DNA of 64,000 nt from Ascarosepion bandense. Its lineage: Eukaryota; Mollusca; Cephalopoda; Sepiida; Sepiidae. The DNA is taken from assembly GCA_037127315.1 (NCBI GenBank), contig JBBBDQ010000398.1:5380001-5444000 (forward strand), given 5' to 3'. Both the position numbers and the translations under genes were made by a program. Shown in pieces: positions 42,320 to 53,295 of the stretch; position 1 is the stretch's first letter, and each line of letters begins with the position of its first letter. The notes below the pieces were generated by a model that did no database searches, was not told the origin of the DNA, and saw only the letters and a program-made list of their open reading frames with translations.

Positions 42320-42745
42320 AGAAAATAGGTATATACCCCTCTGTAATTGTAGATCTAGAGATTACTGTCCCGTTGAGAGTAAATTTAGATCTGCAAATGT
42401 TATCTATTAAGCCACCATCTACCCTAACGAAAAATAAGGAGATATATAATGTTTATATCGAAATTTCGACGGAAATTTGGAAGCAAGGGCATTATACACA
42501 TAGGCACTCTTTCACTAAACCCAATTTAAGATACCAAACAGCCCTTTCCAGAAAATATTGGGAATTAAAAGAAAACAACCTCAATCCACAAATAAAGTGG
42601 ACCCCCAATAGCTTAAGAGACAGATGTAATCTATGTTTACCAGAAGGAATTAAAATTTTGAAATTTTAATATCAGAATTTTCTTCTGAATAGATGTAGAG
42701 AAATCATTAGTATGTGTCGTCACAGAAAGAAATGTAGATTGCAAT
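42320..42745 (+). pseudogene. Penelope-like element GIY-YIG endonuclease region
   Basis: In order: CNCRSRDYCPVESKF (Cys-rich entry, one frame), ANVIY-stop-ATIYPNEK, then the frame 42307-42669 with YNVYIEISTEIWKQ (YIG degraded to YIE), THRHSFTKPNLRYQTALSRK, YWELKENNLNPQIKW, DRCNLCLPEGIKILKF-stop, and NFLLNRCREIISMCRHRKK (about 42680-42740). This order matches the GIY-YIG domain with its zinc-binding residues at the C-terminus of Penelope-like elements. At least one frameshift and two stops. Confidence 0.82.
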
Positions 42746-43058
42746 AATTAGCTTACTCTTTCATTTAGGTACAAAAGATTTTTTTAAAATTTGGCTAAAC
42801 AGTTAATTTTTCCCTTCTACCTACTACTACTACCCAATGATCAAGCCACATACCTCCCATTACCATAGATGAAATTACTTAGATTCCGCTAACTTAACCC
42901 TATAATCGCCAATAGTCCCCCACCTCTTCCTTTACTAAACCAAGCATCCGGCATTAGAATTTTCCTCATTCTTTGTTTAAATGGGGTTGAGAATGCATGT
43001 CTTAAACTGACATGTTGAAAATGGCTATTTCCCCTCTAAGTTTGATCTGAATTTGCAG
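42746..43058. other. Probable Penelope-element 3' UTR, C-rich part
   Basis: A C-rich stretch (TAGTCCCCCACCTCTTCC) follows the endonuclease fragment, reminiscent of 53640-53910 just upstream of a hammerhead. Inference only. Confidence 0.35.
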
Positions 43059-43059
<1 letters not shown>

Positions 43060-43102
<43 letters not shown>

Positions 43103-43136
43103 CTGTGTGTGTGTGTGTCTGTGTCTGTGTGTGTGA
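43060..43136. repeat. (TA)n then (TG)n
   Basis: Compound microsatellite with interspersed TCTG. Confidence 0.95.
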
Positions 43137-43149
43137 AGTAATGTTCGAA

Positions 43150-43406
43150 GAAATTATTTTTGATCGATAGTCGTATTACATTTTTATTTCTACCAACCTG
43201 ATTATTTCCGATAAACTTTTGTTACGAAAATGTGTATCATTGGGCAGGATTCAGACCTGCGACCCTTATCATATAGGGGAAGCCACCATGTGATCTGGCG
43301 CGTCTCAGGCCTCTCGACCACAAACGACGATCAGTCTAAATGAAGTCAAATTAAGTCGAATTTCAAATTGTCGATTGTTTATAAACAGTTTCGTTAATCT
43401 TCGTTA

Positions 43407-43450
<44 letters not shown>
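43150..43450 (-). mobile_element. TSV tRNA-like SINE, copy 3
   Basis: Minus strand: GGCGCGTCTCAG-like A-box region altered, GCAGGTCTGAATCCTGCCC T-arm-like segment (43240-43260), body matching 17073-17180, with a (TA)n at the other side near 43410-43452. Confidence 0.65.
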
Positions 43451-43454
<4 letters not shown>

Positions 43455-43456
<2 letters not shown>

Positions 43457-44076
43457 TTCATAAATGTTTCCTATTTCTTTCTCATCCTGTCACACACACA
43501 GACACACGTATAATAATTCTAGTTTGCCTATACGGGATTCAGATAATGCATATTTATTTGTGTGTTTGTATGAGTGTGTGCATGTCTGCTTGTGGGGGAT
43601 TGGAAATGACATTTATTTATGTCTCGTGGTTGTCTGGACCTTGTGTTGGGTAGGTTTTGAGTGAGGTTATAAAATATACGTAACATCTGCTGTAGTAGAC
43701 ATAACATAGAAACTTTAAATGTGGATTTTATAAAAGTTGGTGTTGTAAAATAGTGTGTTTCACTTGTATTTATAGGTTGCAAATGATTTATCAGAATTCT
43801 TTCGAAGTGTTTGCTGTGTAATTAGGTACGTTTTTTTTAATTAAGGTGGTCCTCATAAAATCAAAGTTCTGTTTATGTGTATTACAACCAAGTTTAAACA
43901 AATGTACAAGCGTAGGTTTCTAGGATGATCCTAAATGCAGATACTTAGATTCCTGGATGTCTCGCCAATATAAATGTTTCCATATTACATTCATTTATAT
44001 CATAAATCTATTTGGCTCTATTTCGCTACCTAGCTCTATATTAGATTGTCTTGTTTGTTGTACAGACCTTATTGTA
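43455..44076. other. Nothing recognised
   Basis: Short open frames only. Confidence 0.35.
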
Positions 44077-44282
44077 AGGCTGTAATATAACAATCCCGCC
44101 CCACCCGAGGAAAGGCTGATGCAAGCGGGGGTGTTTTCCGGTCGTTGAAAGGAACGGATGTTTGTTTGATCTTATTTCCGGCAGTAGCGGAAATGGCTAC
44201 AAGAGGCAGACAGAACAGGTGTCTCTGAGAATTACGTGAGCGTGCGTGGGCGAGGCAAAATCCGGAAGTACCGGTTTGGAGA

Positions 44283-44291
44283 TTATAAAAG
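44283..44291 (+). promoter_or_regulatory. TATA box of solo LTR
   Basis: TTATAAAAG, 203 bp into the LTR and 175 bp before the polyadenylation signal. Confidence 0.6.
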
Positions 44292-44457
44292 ACCTCGGCG
44301 CACGGATTTCAGGCAGAGACGCAGAGAGACAGAGACAGAGGCAGACGAGAGAGCCAGACCAGACCAGAGGAGCAACAGATACGACCCCCCCCCCGTCAAC
44401 CCTTAGAGGCGCGCTCTCTCACTCTCTGTTCCCTAGGCTACACGGTTCATCGTCATT

Positions 44458-44463
44458 AATAAA
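44458..44463 (+). promoter_or_regulatory. Polyadenylation signal of solo LTR
   Basis: AATAAA, 69 bp before the LTR end. Confidence 0.6.
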
Positions 44464-44574
44464 AATATCACTTGATATATTTTTTATATATATACCCGTG
44501 TTGTCTGTTTGTCTGTTATTGATATATAACAAGGCATGACTAGTTTATTCTTACAATTTCTAGATAGATTAAGG

Positions 44575-44815
44575 TATTATCAGCAATCTCAGCTTCAATC
44601 ACTTTCCAGCCGCCATACCCTAACTTCTTTGTGCGTTTCCTATTAATAGAAACATGGTAGTAGTTAATTCAGGAATTAAAACACAGTGTTAGATTGGTAG
44701 TTAGGGCTCATCATTTTGCTGTTAAAATTGCTGGATGCAACCGTAAGTAGCATTCTTAGATTTTCTTCTCTCGAATTTCTCGCCTGTGGAACTCTCTTCT
44801 AATCTTTTTGTTTAC
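44575..44815 (+). mobile_element. LJ fragment, decayed
   Basis: Equivalents of 'LQSLSSRHTLTSLCV', 'TRLVVRAHHFAVKIAGCNRK' and 'IFFSRISRLWNSLL'. No 3' tail. Confidence 0.65.
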
Positions 44816-45793
44816 CTATCAAATACAATGTACAAAATTCTGTTTTTTAACGCAATATGTAGTTAGGGTTTCAATTTTTTGAACGTTGCTTCAAATGCTG
44901 CTTTTAATCTGGTACAATTCAAGATCGTTTTTACATGTGGCCCAATATTATCACTGCATTTAAATACTCGTATCCAATTCCATTTATAAAATCTGTGTTA
45001 AGCATTCTATTGTTTAGCGATGAGCTTCCATTACGCGGCATATCATCAACTCTGATCGCCCTATCTGAAACAATGTACATATCTTGCTCTCATCAGCTTT
45101 TGCTTCAGTATATGATTGTTATGACCGAAGGGCCATAGAAAGCTAACACGGACTAGGATATGAGGTTGAAGAGTATATTCTCGGGAAACGTAGTACAAAG
45201 GTACAAATCTGGGGAGTATTTCTTCTCGCAGGCGTCCTGACTCACTCATTCACTCACTTTTTGGCTACTACTCAGTGACAGTATTTAGTCACCTCCCCAC
45301 TTAAGGCAAAATGTGACACAAGGTCTTTTTAATGTGGGTCTTCCGGGCCATATAGCCCGGCCAAAAATATTTGTCTATCTTTCCTCAGTTGTGATTCTAC
45401 CCTTCGGCCGAACCACGACTGGTTTAGTGCTCTCTGCCTTCGAGCAGAGAGCTGACAGTGTCAATAGTAGCAGAGGCAAGTCTGCTATTCAGTGACCTTT
45501 CACTCAGAGTTGGCAGCCATATTATAAAGGTTTGGACCAGTTCAAGTGTAGGTAGGTCCCCACAATAATAAGATAAAAGAGAGAAGGAGTAGAAAGACCG
45601 GGCTTGTCACGGCAACCATCAGAGGTAGTGGAAAGTAGTCTTGTTCGCGAGAGAAAATCTTAAATCCCAACTTTATAACATACCGAGTAGGTGGATACTT
45701 CCAGATATCTTATTTTTGGCAAAACGTCCTGAATACAAGCATATCAGTTTTCAAATAGGTAAATCCATGAAATTTCGGATGTAACGTTTTGTT

Positions 45794-45795
<2 letters not shown>
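44816..45795. other. Unassigned, locally GC-richer with two perfect hairpins
   Basis: 45343-45360 is CCGGGC-CATATA-GCCCGG; 45429-45452 is GCTCTCTGC-CTTCGA-GCAGAGAGC. A TATA-like ATTATAAAGG lies near 45522. Could be part of an LTR, an ncRNA or an exon. I cannot decide. Confidence 0.4.

Positions 45796-45799
<4 letters not shown>

Positions 45800-45852
<53 letters not shown>
45800..45852. repeat. (TA)n at LJ 3' end
   Basis: Pure TA run directly adjoining the LJ tail. Confidence 0.97.
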
Positions 45853-45856
<4 letters not shown>

Positions 45857-46678
45857 CAATCAAGGCTGTACTGCCACTGGTGTGCAGGAGGTTGTATAAA
45901 AGAAGAATATAAAGAAAGAGAAACAAGTTATAGGGAGTGTCAGAGAATGGGTAAAAGAAGCATATAAACACTGGTGTGAAGAAGGCTGCATGAGAGCAGA
46001 ATGGAAAGGTAGAAGAATATGATACAAGGGTAGTCAGGGAAACGATGCGAGACAAGAAGATAAAAGACGTCATTTGACATTACTTTTAAATTGTAGCTGT
46101 CAGGGAAGCAAGTATACAGAAGGGAATTCCGCAGACGGTAGTGCGAGAAAAGAAGCTGTAGAGTAGAAATTGCGGTTAGATTTGGTTGGTTCACTGTAAA
46201 AAGGTGGGACATTGTTGCTAGTCTAGTAGCTCGAGTAAATTCATGCAGAGGAGGCACCAAGAAATAACCTCATCCGGGCAGAAGCTGTGAAAGTATTTGG
46301 TGAAGAGACAGAGGGAAGCCACATTACGTTGGTGAGAAAGTGAGAGGAGTTGAGCTATAAAGTCTTGATTGATTACATTGCAGATTCTCTGTTGGATTTT
46401 CTCAAGAACCCCAAGATGAATAGTAGAGGCACCCGGCCAGATCTGACAGCAATATTTAATGCACAGGCTGATGGTAAATTTATATGTGTGCAAGATAGAT
46501 TCAGACGAGAAAAACTTCCTGGCTCTACACAGTGGACCGACTTTCCTAGCAGCCACATTAGCTATGGATTCAATGGAGTACTTTTGCTTGAGGTCGGCTA
46601 AGAGAGGAAGGTCGAGGAAGCGTAGAGCTTTGCTTTCAGGGAGACTAATCTGATCCATGCTGATAGGTGGCTAGGAGC
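45857..46678 (-). mobile_element. LJ 3' fragment with tail, two long open frames
   Basis: Tail at 45859-45898. Frame 46658-46218 reads MDQISLPESKALRFLDLPLLADLKQ, then AARKVGPLCRARKFFSSES, YKFTISLCIKYCCQIWPGAS-, NVASLCLFTKYFHSFCPDE; the next frame continues PPLHEFTRATRLATMSHLFTV. One frameshift near 46250. The length suggests a moderately young copy. Confidence 0.88.
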
Positions 46679-46734
46679 ATTATATATATATATAAATTAA
46701 AGTATCACACTTGAGGGATAGACATTTCATCATG

Positions 46735-46940
46735 TTTTAAAACTCATCTCTTCAACCCCAAAGTCAAAATCTACGCGAACGAACCTGCAAGAGTCGCTGA
46801 ATTGACAGCAGCTATTGAAGGAGAATGCACACAAATACCGATTGAATTATTTCGTTATGTTTGGGATTCCAATGCTTCGAGCTCTCTGTAGTGCCTGGAC
46901 CAGAACAGACGTCAGTTGGAAAAGAAGTATTGAAAAAACA
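46735..46940 (+). pseudogene. Tc1/mariner-superfamily transposase C-terminal fragment
   Basis: NPKVKIYANEPARVAELTAA, EGECTQIPIELFRYVWDS then a stop and CLDQNRRQLEK. The pattern (YxN.P..VxELxxxIxxEc..IPxELxxxVxDSxxxRxxxCl...G.QLE) fits the end of mariner-like transposases. Short and broken. Confidence 0.5.
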
Positions 46941-47035
46941 ATAAAACAATAGGAGTAGATTCTATTTAATTTTGAAAATGAAATGTATTTTATTAATCCC
47001 CGACTTTACAATTATTTAATGTGTGTATATATTTT

Positions 47036-47075
<40 letters not shown>

Positions 47076-47315
47076 AGTGGCCCGTGCCATAAATAAGAAG
47101 GCAAAATATTTGCATAGATATGCCGTGTAAAAGGACGGCTACATATATATTGATGTACCTACTATCGAGTATCTTACATTGAAATATAAAAAAAAGAAAC
47201 AAAACAATCACCACTCCTGAGCATGACAGCATTGTCGGATTACAATCATTATATATATACAACTCATATATATATATATATATATATAGTGTATAAAGGC
47301 AGCAGATAATTTTCT
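46941..47315. other. Unassigned with small (TA)n runs
   Basis: TA runs at 47036-47072 and 47270-47289, otherwise nothing. Confidence 0.35.
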
Positions 47316-47317
47316 AA

Positions 47318-47450
47318 CCATACTATTAATTATAAGAGGTAATGAATGTCTATTATGTTTAATCATGAGCCGTTATAAACATCGCATTTTGGCTTAATTT
47401 CAGGTGAAAATAAAGACAAAAATTCACCAACATTTGGATATTTTTTTTAA
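47318..47450 (-). repeat. PCA repeat, copy 3 (partial)
   Basis: GTAATGAATGTCTATTATG, TCATGAGCCGTTATAAACATC, TTTCAGGTGAAAATAAAGAC shared with 34028 and 35533. The CTGAAGA core is absent. Confidence 0.7.
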
Positions 47451-47454
47451 GTTG

Positions 47455-47534
47455 GTCTGGTTTTCTAATGAATCTTTTTACATTTATGTAACCCCCTGCA
47501 CATCAGTGGCGTTTCCGCCCTGCTCGGGGTGAAA
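47455..47534 (+). mobile_element. LJ 3' tail only, joined to (TA)
   Basis: The cleanest copy of the tail: ACCCCCTGCACATCAGTGG, CGTTTCCGCCCTGCTCGGGG. Outer stem ACCCC/GGGGT and inner stem GGCG-TTTC-CGCC can both pair. Confidence 0.85.
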
Positions 47535-47574
47535 TTATATATATTCAATTTGTGTCATCTGCTTCTTGTTCTTC

Positions 47575-48690
47575 TTGTTATTCTTCTATGTGCCATGTTA
47601 ATTGGCGTTCCGCGTCTCCTTACTCCTGGTGGCTCTTAGCACGCTTTTTCCTGTTACCCCACCCAAACACTGATCTGCCATCCACCTACTCAAACCCGTC
47701 AAATATATTATCCGCTGCTTTCCCCTGTCTCTCTTTACCTCTATCTGACCTGTGAGTATCAGATTCTCCAAGCTTTCTTATCTTATCACAAGTCTCAGGA
47801 AATTCAGTTGTCTTTTCCTGATGCTATATATTAATTTCCTTTTCGTTTCCATCCTTTCTAAAACCTCATAATTGCTTACATGCTGGGTTCATGATATACG
47901 CAGCATCCCTCTGTAGAACCAGATTTCAGTTGCTTTAATTTTTTCCTTCATCTTTGATGATATTGACCAGTATTCACTGACATATTGAAAAACAAACAAT
48001 AAATTACTCTATTCTTTTTTTCTAGCAAAAATTTTCCTATCTCTTAATACTTTGCTCAGATTCTGTAATGCTTCCTTGGCAATTTCATTTCACCTTCGGA
48101 TTTCAGTGTCGCATTTTCCGTCTTCCGTTAAAACACATTCTATATACGTAAATTTTTGTAATTACTTGATTTTAATATCCCCTACCTGTAATTGGCATTT
48201 TAGGCTATTCTGTTTGCTGATGACTATACAATGGGTTTTCTTGTATTTCATTTGTTGTCCTTTCTTTTGACTTTCTTTATGTACATTTTTAGAAGGTCTT
48301 GTAGTTTTCTTTCCGTCTATGCTATCAGCACTGTATCTTCTGCGTATCTTATGTTATTCAGATTGAGACCGCCGATTACGAATCCTGGAATGATTTCTAG
48401 GGTTTTCAAAATAGTCTCGCTGTGCAAGTTGAATAGATCTGGTGATCCTTGTGTTACGCCCCTTTCTATATCTGCTGAATTCGCTACCTGTCCGTATGCA
48501 GGCGGTTTGCTGCCCGTAGATGTTCTTGATTACGCTAACGTATTTGCCAAATATGTCGAGATTGCTGAGGATTTCTGTTAATTCTTCGTTGTGTACTTAG
48601 TCGAAACCCTTGGCATAGTCTACAAAACACAGGTAAACATCCATTTCATTTGTATCACCCTTTCTGATAGCATCCTAAGCATAAATATTA
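47575..48690 (-). mobile_element. LR (RTE-like LINE), second longest copy
   Basis: The minus strand has FVDYAKGFD (motif A, about 48600-48630), GVTQGSPDLFNLHSETIL (motif B), LNNIRYAEDTVLIA (motif C, about 48335-48370), LGNV...GKCDTEIR, and LR C-terminal pieces down to the 3' terminus near 47585. Frameshifts and stops are frequent. Like the copy at 30010-31368, motif C reads YAED. Confidence 0.85.
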
Positions 48691-48694
48691 ATTA

Positions 48695-50630
48695 AAAGAT
48701 AAATCCATGTGACCGACCAATGAGAGACGACTCAAGCTTCTTTCATCCCTCAGTTACGTCGCCATATCTCTTAATTAAGTAGACGATACAAATTGAAAAT
48801 CAAACAAAACAAAATGCCATTTATTGAAACTGGGAGTATTTACATTGTAAAATTTAATCAAAAACAAAAAAAATCCTTATTTAAGAAACACGTTAATGTG
48901 AAGTGAGTCTATCACCTCTTGAGGTAGTGCTGATGATCGTCTATTCTTTAAACACGGATTACAATTGTAATGCAAATTTTCAAACGGGATATTACACTAA
49001 TCTTAGTTGTCATGTTTACCTCAATTTGGCAGACGTACACACCAGCCTTGTCAGATGTTTGTCACACTTGGTAAGCTTTTCGAAATCTTTAAAGTAACAT
49101 TATATTCAATTGACGAGGGTAAATTGTTTTCATTCCGCTGGAACGACGATGTCTAATGATTAAGATGAAAGTCTGAACGGAAAGGAATATAATAATGATA
49201 ATTACACATTGGAAACATTCCAACAGAAATTATCAGATCGGTACGAACAAGACGTGCTACATCAATCGAATGTACAACTGTCGAAACGATATGAGTATAT
49301 CAACCAAAACGAGCGTTCAGGTCCAATTATTAAAGTCTATAATAATGATAGTTCCTTATTTATAAGCAACCTTTTTTATAGTTTGTTGCTTTTGTTTTTC
49401 AGAGTTTATCGACATTTTAGAAATAAAGTATTTTTCGGTTATAAGAAGTTTGTCATCAGAATGATTTATTGATCCACGTACTGCCATTTAAGCCACAACT
49501 GGTGGACGTGGAGAAAAGGTGGATTCATATCTTAACAAGGTTTTCTTTTTTACAATGTTCACTCAATACAAGGGCAAAGAACCACTCAATGTAGCGGGTT
49601 ACTCTGTGGTGTTGCATTAGCCTAAGAATGCACAAAATGTGAAGTTCTTCGGGGCTATACAGTAAAGATAACGGCTAAATCTAGACGTGAAGAGATCGTG
49701 ATTCAATTAGTGTAGAACATTTCTAATTTCAAACGGATGTGTTATGAGGATAGAATTGAATGAGAGTTTAGAATCTACCGGAAACTGACTCCTAAACAAG
49801 GGGACAAGGGAGACACCTGTATTCCAGATCAATAGAGCGGGGAGGAGTATGAACCGAACAATAGGCTATTATGGTGGAAAAATAATTAGTGAAAAAGAAC
49901 TCAGAATTTTCGTGTAACTGAATATGACGAACCCGATGGAATTAGAACTCGACTCTTATCTGTCAATAAGAAGACGGGTATCCTAAAAGTATATATGATT
50001 TCCGTAATTAGGAAAAAGTTTTAATCATGAATGCATCATTCCAACAATTAATGAGGAGTAGCAGTTAAAACCAGTAAACCAAGAGAACATATTTTTTCAC
50101 AGGTCTATGGCTGTATACATAGTAGACGAAAGAAAACATTATTCTCGTCCATGCTATCAAAAAACTGTATGCAGCAAGAATAACAGACAAAATATTTAGA
50201 ATTCTGTTGGTTTGGTTCAACCCAAACCGCCATATACACTTCATCCCGTACCAAATGATTAATTTCGCGGATCGAAAACTGTTTTTCGATCGCGGATCGC
50301 CTTCACGGAGAAAAAGATTCTCTAATTACGGACTTAAGTGTTTGTCGAAGATGTTTTCACATCAAAACTCCGGAATTGTACTTAAAAATAGAGATGATTC
50401 CTAACAAATATCAAAGTTTTTAACAAATCCTTGCAAACAATGATGGATACATTTGTTTTTTATGGCATATCAACCTTGGCGAGTCATTTATTGCCAACTT
50501 ATTTATTTATTGCTGGTAATAACTTTTTCTTTCAACAAGTTATTGTTGTTTTTTATATAAGTTTGGTGTCTAGTAATACTTTTTTCTTTTCAAGTATCAA
50601 GATTTGTTTTATTTAAGGGCAGGATCCCCA
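48695..50630. other. About 1.9 kb unassigned
   Basis: No recognised repeat or protein. Open frames of 64-87 codons (for example 49209-49472) have no known family and no start context to favour them. Longest stretch in the window that I cannot explain. Confidence 0.45.
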
Positions 50631-50636
50631 AGTCTT

Positions 50637-50914
50637 ACCCTTGTTATTTAACCCATAACTGAAGGGAAGAGACAGATTAATACCTTTCCCAAGGGTATCA
50701 GTGCTTAAGTGAATGCAGGGTATTCAATTGGAATTCGAACTCGGTTCACCCATTTCTCTTTCCGAGTCGATATCCATTGCGCATCCGTCACTAAACGCTT
50801 ACAGCACCGGGTATTCCCAATCGGTCACCCATCTAAGTACTGACCAGGCTCAACGTTGCTTAACTTCGGTGATTGGGCGAGAATCGGTGTATTCAACGTG
50901 ATGTGGCCGCAAGC
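50637..50914 (-). mobile_element. SFS SINE with full-length 5S rRNA head
   Basis: Minus strand, 5' to 3': 5S-like head (50914-50794), then TAGTGACGGATGCGCAATGG and B-box-like GAGTTCGAATTCC (tRNA-like part), then CTTGGGAAAGGTATTAATCT and CAGTTATGGGTTAAATAAC (body). It stops at 50637 before the usual tail. With 26076 this is the second copy with a 5S head. Confidence 0.88.
50794..50914 (-). pseudogene. 5S rRNA-like sequence (SINE head), about 121 bp
   Basis: The minus strand aligns end to end with animal 5S rRNA: GGCCACATCACGTTGAATAC, ACCGAAGTTAAGCAACGTTG (A-box region), TAGTACTTAGATGGGTGACC-like C-box region and GGGAATACCCGGTGCTGTAA at the 3' end. The internal control region is well kept. It is followed without a terminator by SINE sequence, so a retroposed copy is more likely than a functional gene. 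Confidence 0.85.
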
Positions 50915-50915
50915 C

Positions 50916-51435
50916 GAGGGATATGTAATGTTAATATAATTCTATTACAGAAATACCTCTCATAATTTAAACGTTTACAAAATGTCCAAGTTAACTGCTG
51001 TTAAAAAAATGATGTCACTGTTATTTAAAAAATGAGCTAACGTTCGTTTTCCTTTGGTTTTTAAAATGACATCTTCCAAATGATTGTTTCTATCAACCAT
51101 ATATTGGTGTAGACGATTTTTAAACTTTTTCATCAAACGCAAGAGTCGAGTTATTCAAGAGCATCCAGGTTACTTTTCTTTTAAGCGCTGTATATGTAAA
51201 CCTGAAGCCCATAGCAGTATTTATTTTTTATCCCGAAAGGCATCATACCGACGTAACATGAAATCAGCTCGAAAAACTTCTGTGTTGAAATTACAGATTC
51301 ACCAGTCTTAAAAAGCGAACGTACTGTGTGCACTAATCAATGATATAAAGGTAACAACTGCTATCTGTACAATAAATGGTACGACATCAACTAGAGGAAG
51401 ACATCATTACCTTTTGGCTAAGTTAACTTGCACCT
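50916..51435. other. Nothing recognised
   Basis: A 75-codon open frame at 51084 has no known family. Confidence 0.35.
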
Positions 51436-51439
51436 TAAA

Positions 51440-52068
51440 AGTGAGAGTTCGAAATGGAGAAGTTTGAATACTGCGGCCCAATCTGCTCGGGCACCCCTGC
51501 TATTCACCTCTGGGTTTTTGACAAAATCCAACGGAGAATCTGTAATTTTATCGATAGCGACTGGGCAGCTCGGCTGCAGTCGCTCTCTCACCGTCGTGAC
51601 GTGGCTTCCCTGTGCCTCTTCTACAAATACCTTCACGGCTTTTACTCCAATGAACTTAGATAAACTGGTGCCCCCTATACATGAATTTACAAGAGCTACT
51701 AGACTAGCAAATGGGCCCCACCCTTTTACAGGGAAACCGATAAAATGTAACCGTAATTTCTACTCTAACAGCTTCTTTTCTTGCACTTCCCGCCTGTGGA
51801 ATTCCATTCCGTATACTTGCTTCCCCGGCAGCTACAATCTCCAGGAATTTAAATGTAAGATAAATAGACATCACCTATAACACTTTCTCGCGTCCTTTCT
51901 CTCAAGCTCTTTTCTCCATCCACTCCACCCCCATTATGCCGGTATTCTCATCTGTCTATTAGCCTCCTCCTGACATCCCCTATAACCTACACCACTTTCT
52001 CATCACTTTTCCCTATGTAACCCCCTGCGCACATACTACCTTGTTTGGGGTGAAATGATTAAAAAAAA
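51440..52068 (+). mobile_element. LJ 3' fragment with tail
   Basis: CGPICSGTPAIHLWVFDKIQ, SLSHRRDVASLCLFYKYLHG, then in another frame PPIHEFTRATRLANGPHPFT and FSCTSRLWNSIPYTCFPGSY, ending in CKINRHHL. 3' UTR and a partly deleted tail (52013-52068), then an A-run. One frameshift near 51662. Confidence 0.88.
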
Positions 52069-52327
52069 AAAGAGAACATTGGTAAAATAAAAAAATGAAA
52101 CAATTTAAAAGTCGTCATCGCAAGTACAAATGCAAGAAAAACTAAAAGAAACAAAGAAAAAATCAAAGAAAGAAAGAAAACATACTTTGGATATGAATTA
52201 AAGAATTACTACAGATCCAACATGATGCTGTAATAAAAAATACAACGACAGATATCTGATGCGTTTTATAACCAGTTTCAGCATTCTGGTGTAAATAAAT
52301 CCGTATAATAATGATACATTTTTTGAA

Positions 52328-52420
52328 TCAGTTCACCCCAAGCAGTGATATAATGCCACTGAGACACAATGGGCTACTGCGAGTGAAAGAGAACGAAAAA
52401 AAACTTTAGGGGGAATAGAA
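52328..52420 (-). mobile_element. LJ 3' tail fragment
   Basis: TTCACCCCAAGCAGTGATATAATGCCACTG is the antisense tail, about 260 bp from the oppositely oriented LJ tail at 52013-52068. Little else of the LINE remains. Confidence 0.65.
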
Positions 52421-53253
52421 AACCCATTACTAAACAATGATCATGGGATAAAATTCTACTCCTGCTCAAAACGTCCGTAAAGGAGTATAAAACCGGGCGA
52501 TAGAACCATTGGCGATTAGAAAAAATTCTGATATTACTTAACAAAATAGCAGGAACCAATCGTAATAGAGCAGTTGAGGGTAAAACCGACCAAGTCTTGT
52601 GAATATAACGATCAGGATCAAAATTTCAATTCAAATGGAAAGCAATGAATCCATAAATGTATTCTATCTTAAAAAATTCCGGCATAAAATATATATTAAA
52701 CTATCAACCTATTTAACATATAGATTGGTCCTATTTTTCAGTCACATGGGCTAAATATGAACATATATGCGAATTCTACATCGGTCTTTACAATAGATTT
52801 ACACTATATATAACTTCGGGGGTGACGAACATTGTCTTCTGTATTTAATAGATAACATATAATTTTTTTATGCGTCTGTAAATAGCTTTATCATCCCCAG
52901 GGGGTTAATCGTGTTTCCTAGAGGCGGAATTATTGAATACGTCAAGGTTTCAAACAAAATAACCAAACAATGCACATAGAAATTGTACATTGAAACGTCA
53001 GAGTACCAAGACGGGTGAATAGAAATGAGAATGGGCTTGTTGAATGAGAATACATATCATGTCGGAAAAAAATGATATTACAAAAACCGAATGTGTTGAA
53101 GGTGGAAATTTTATTGTATTCTTAATATTCACCTGATATCTCTCCCTATAATGACACCTTTTCTATGCGTCTAATCTATTTTATTTTCAGTAAGTTCTTT
53201 TACATACGCACGAACATACGGTGTAAAGGATTGTGTTATTCTATATATGTGTG

Positions 53254-53255
<2 letters not shown>
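52421..53255. other. Nothing recognised
   Basis: AT-rich unique-looking sequence. Confidence 0.35.

Positions 53256-53258
<3 letters not shown>

Positions 53259-53292
<34 letters not shown>
53259..53292. repeat. (TA)n
   Basis: TA run. Confidence 0.95.

Positions 53293-53295
<3 letters not shown>

Larger units (their letters stand above)
44081..44531 (+). mobile_element. Solo LTR, 451 bp
   Basis: Begins TGTAATATAAC and ends GATATATAACA, so TG...CA with a short inverted terminus (TGTWATATA). It is flanked by AGGC at 44077-44080 and 44532-44535, a 4-bp target-site duplication. Inside are a TATA box (TTATAAAAG, 44283-44291) and AATAAA (44458-44463), spaced as expected for a U3-R-U5 structure. 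It is GC-richer than its surroundings. A 4-bp duplication is common for Ty3/Gypsy elements, but without internal sequence the class is unproven. The 97-codon frame inside is not considered coding. Confidence 0.82.

Noticed and set aside
44246..44539. 97-codon open frame in a GC-rich segment
   Set aside because: Falls inside the solo LTR, spans its TATA and polyA signals and resembles no protein.
50794..50914. Functional 5S rRNA gene
   Set aside because: Full length, but followed by SINE sequence with no T-run terminator. A related copy at 26076 has the same fusion.
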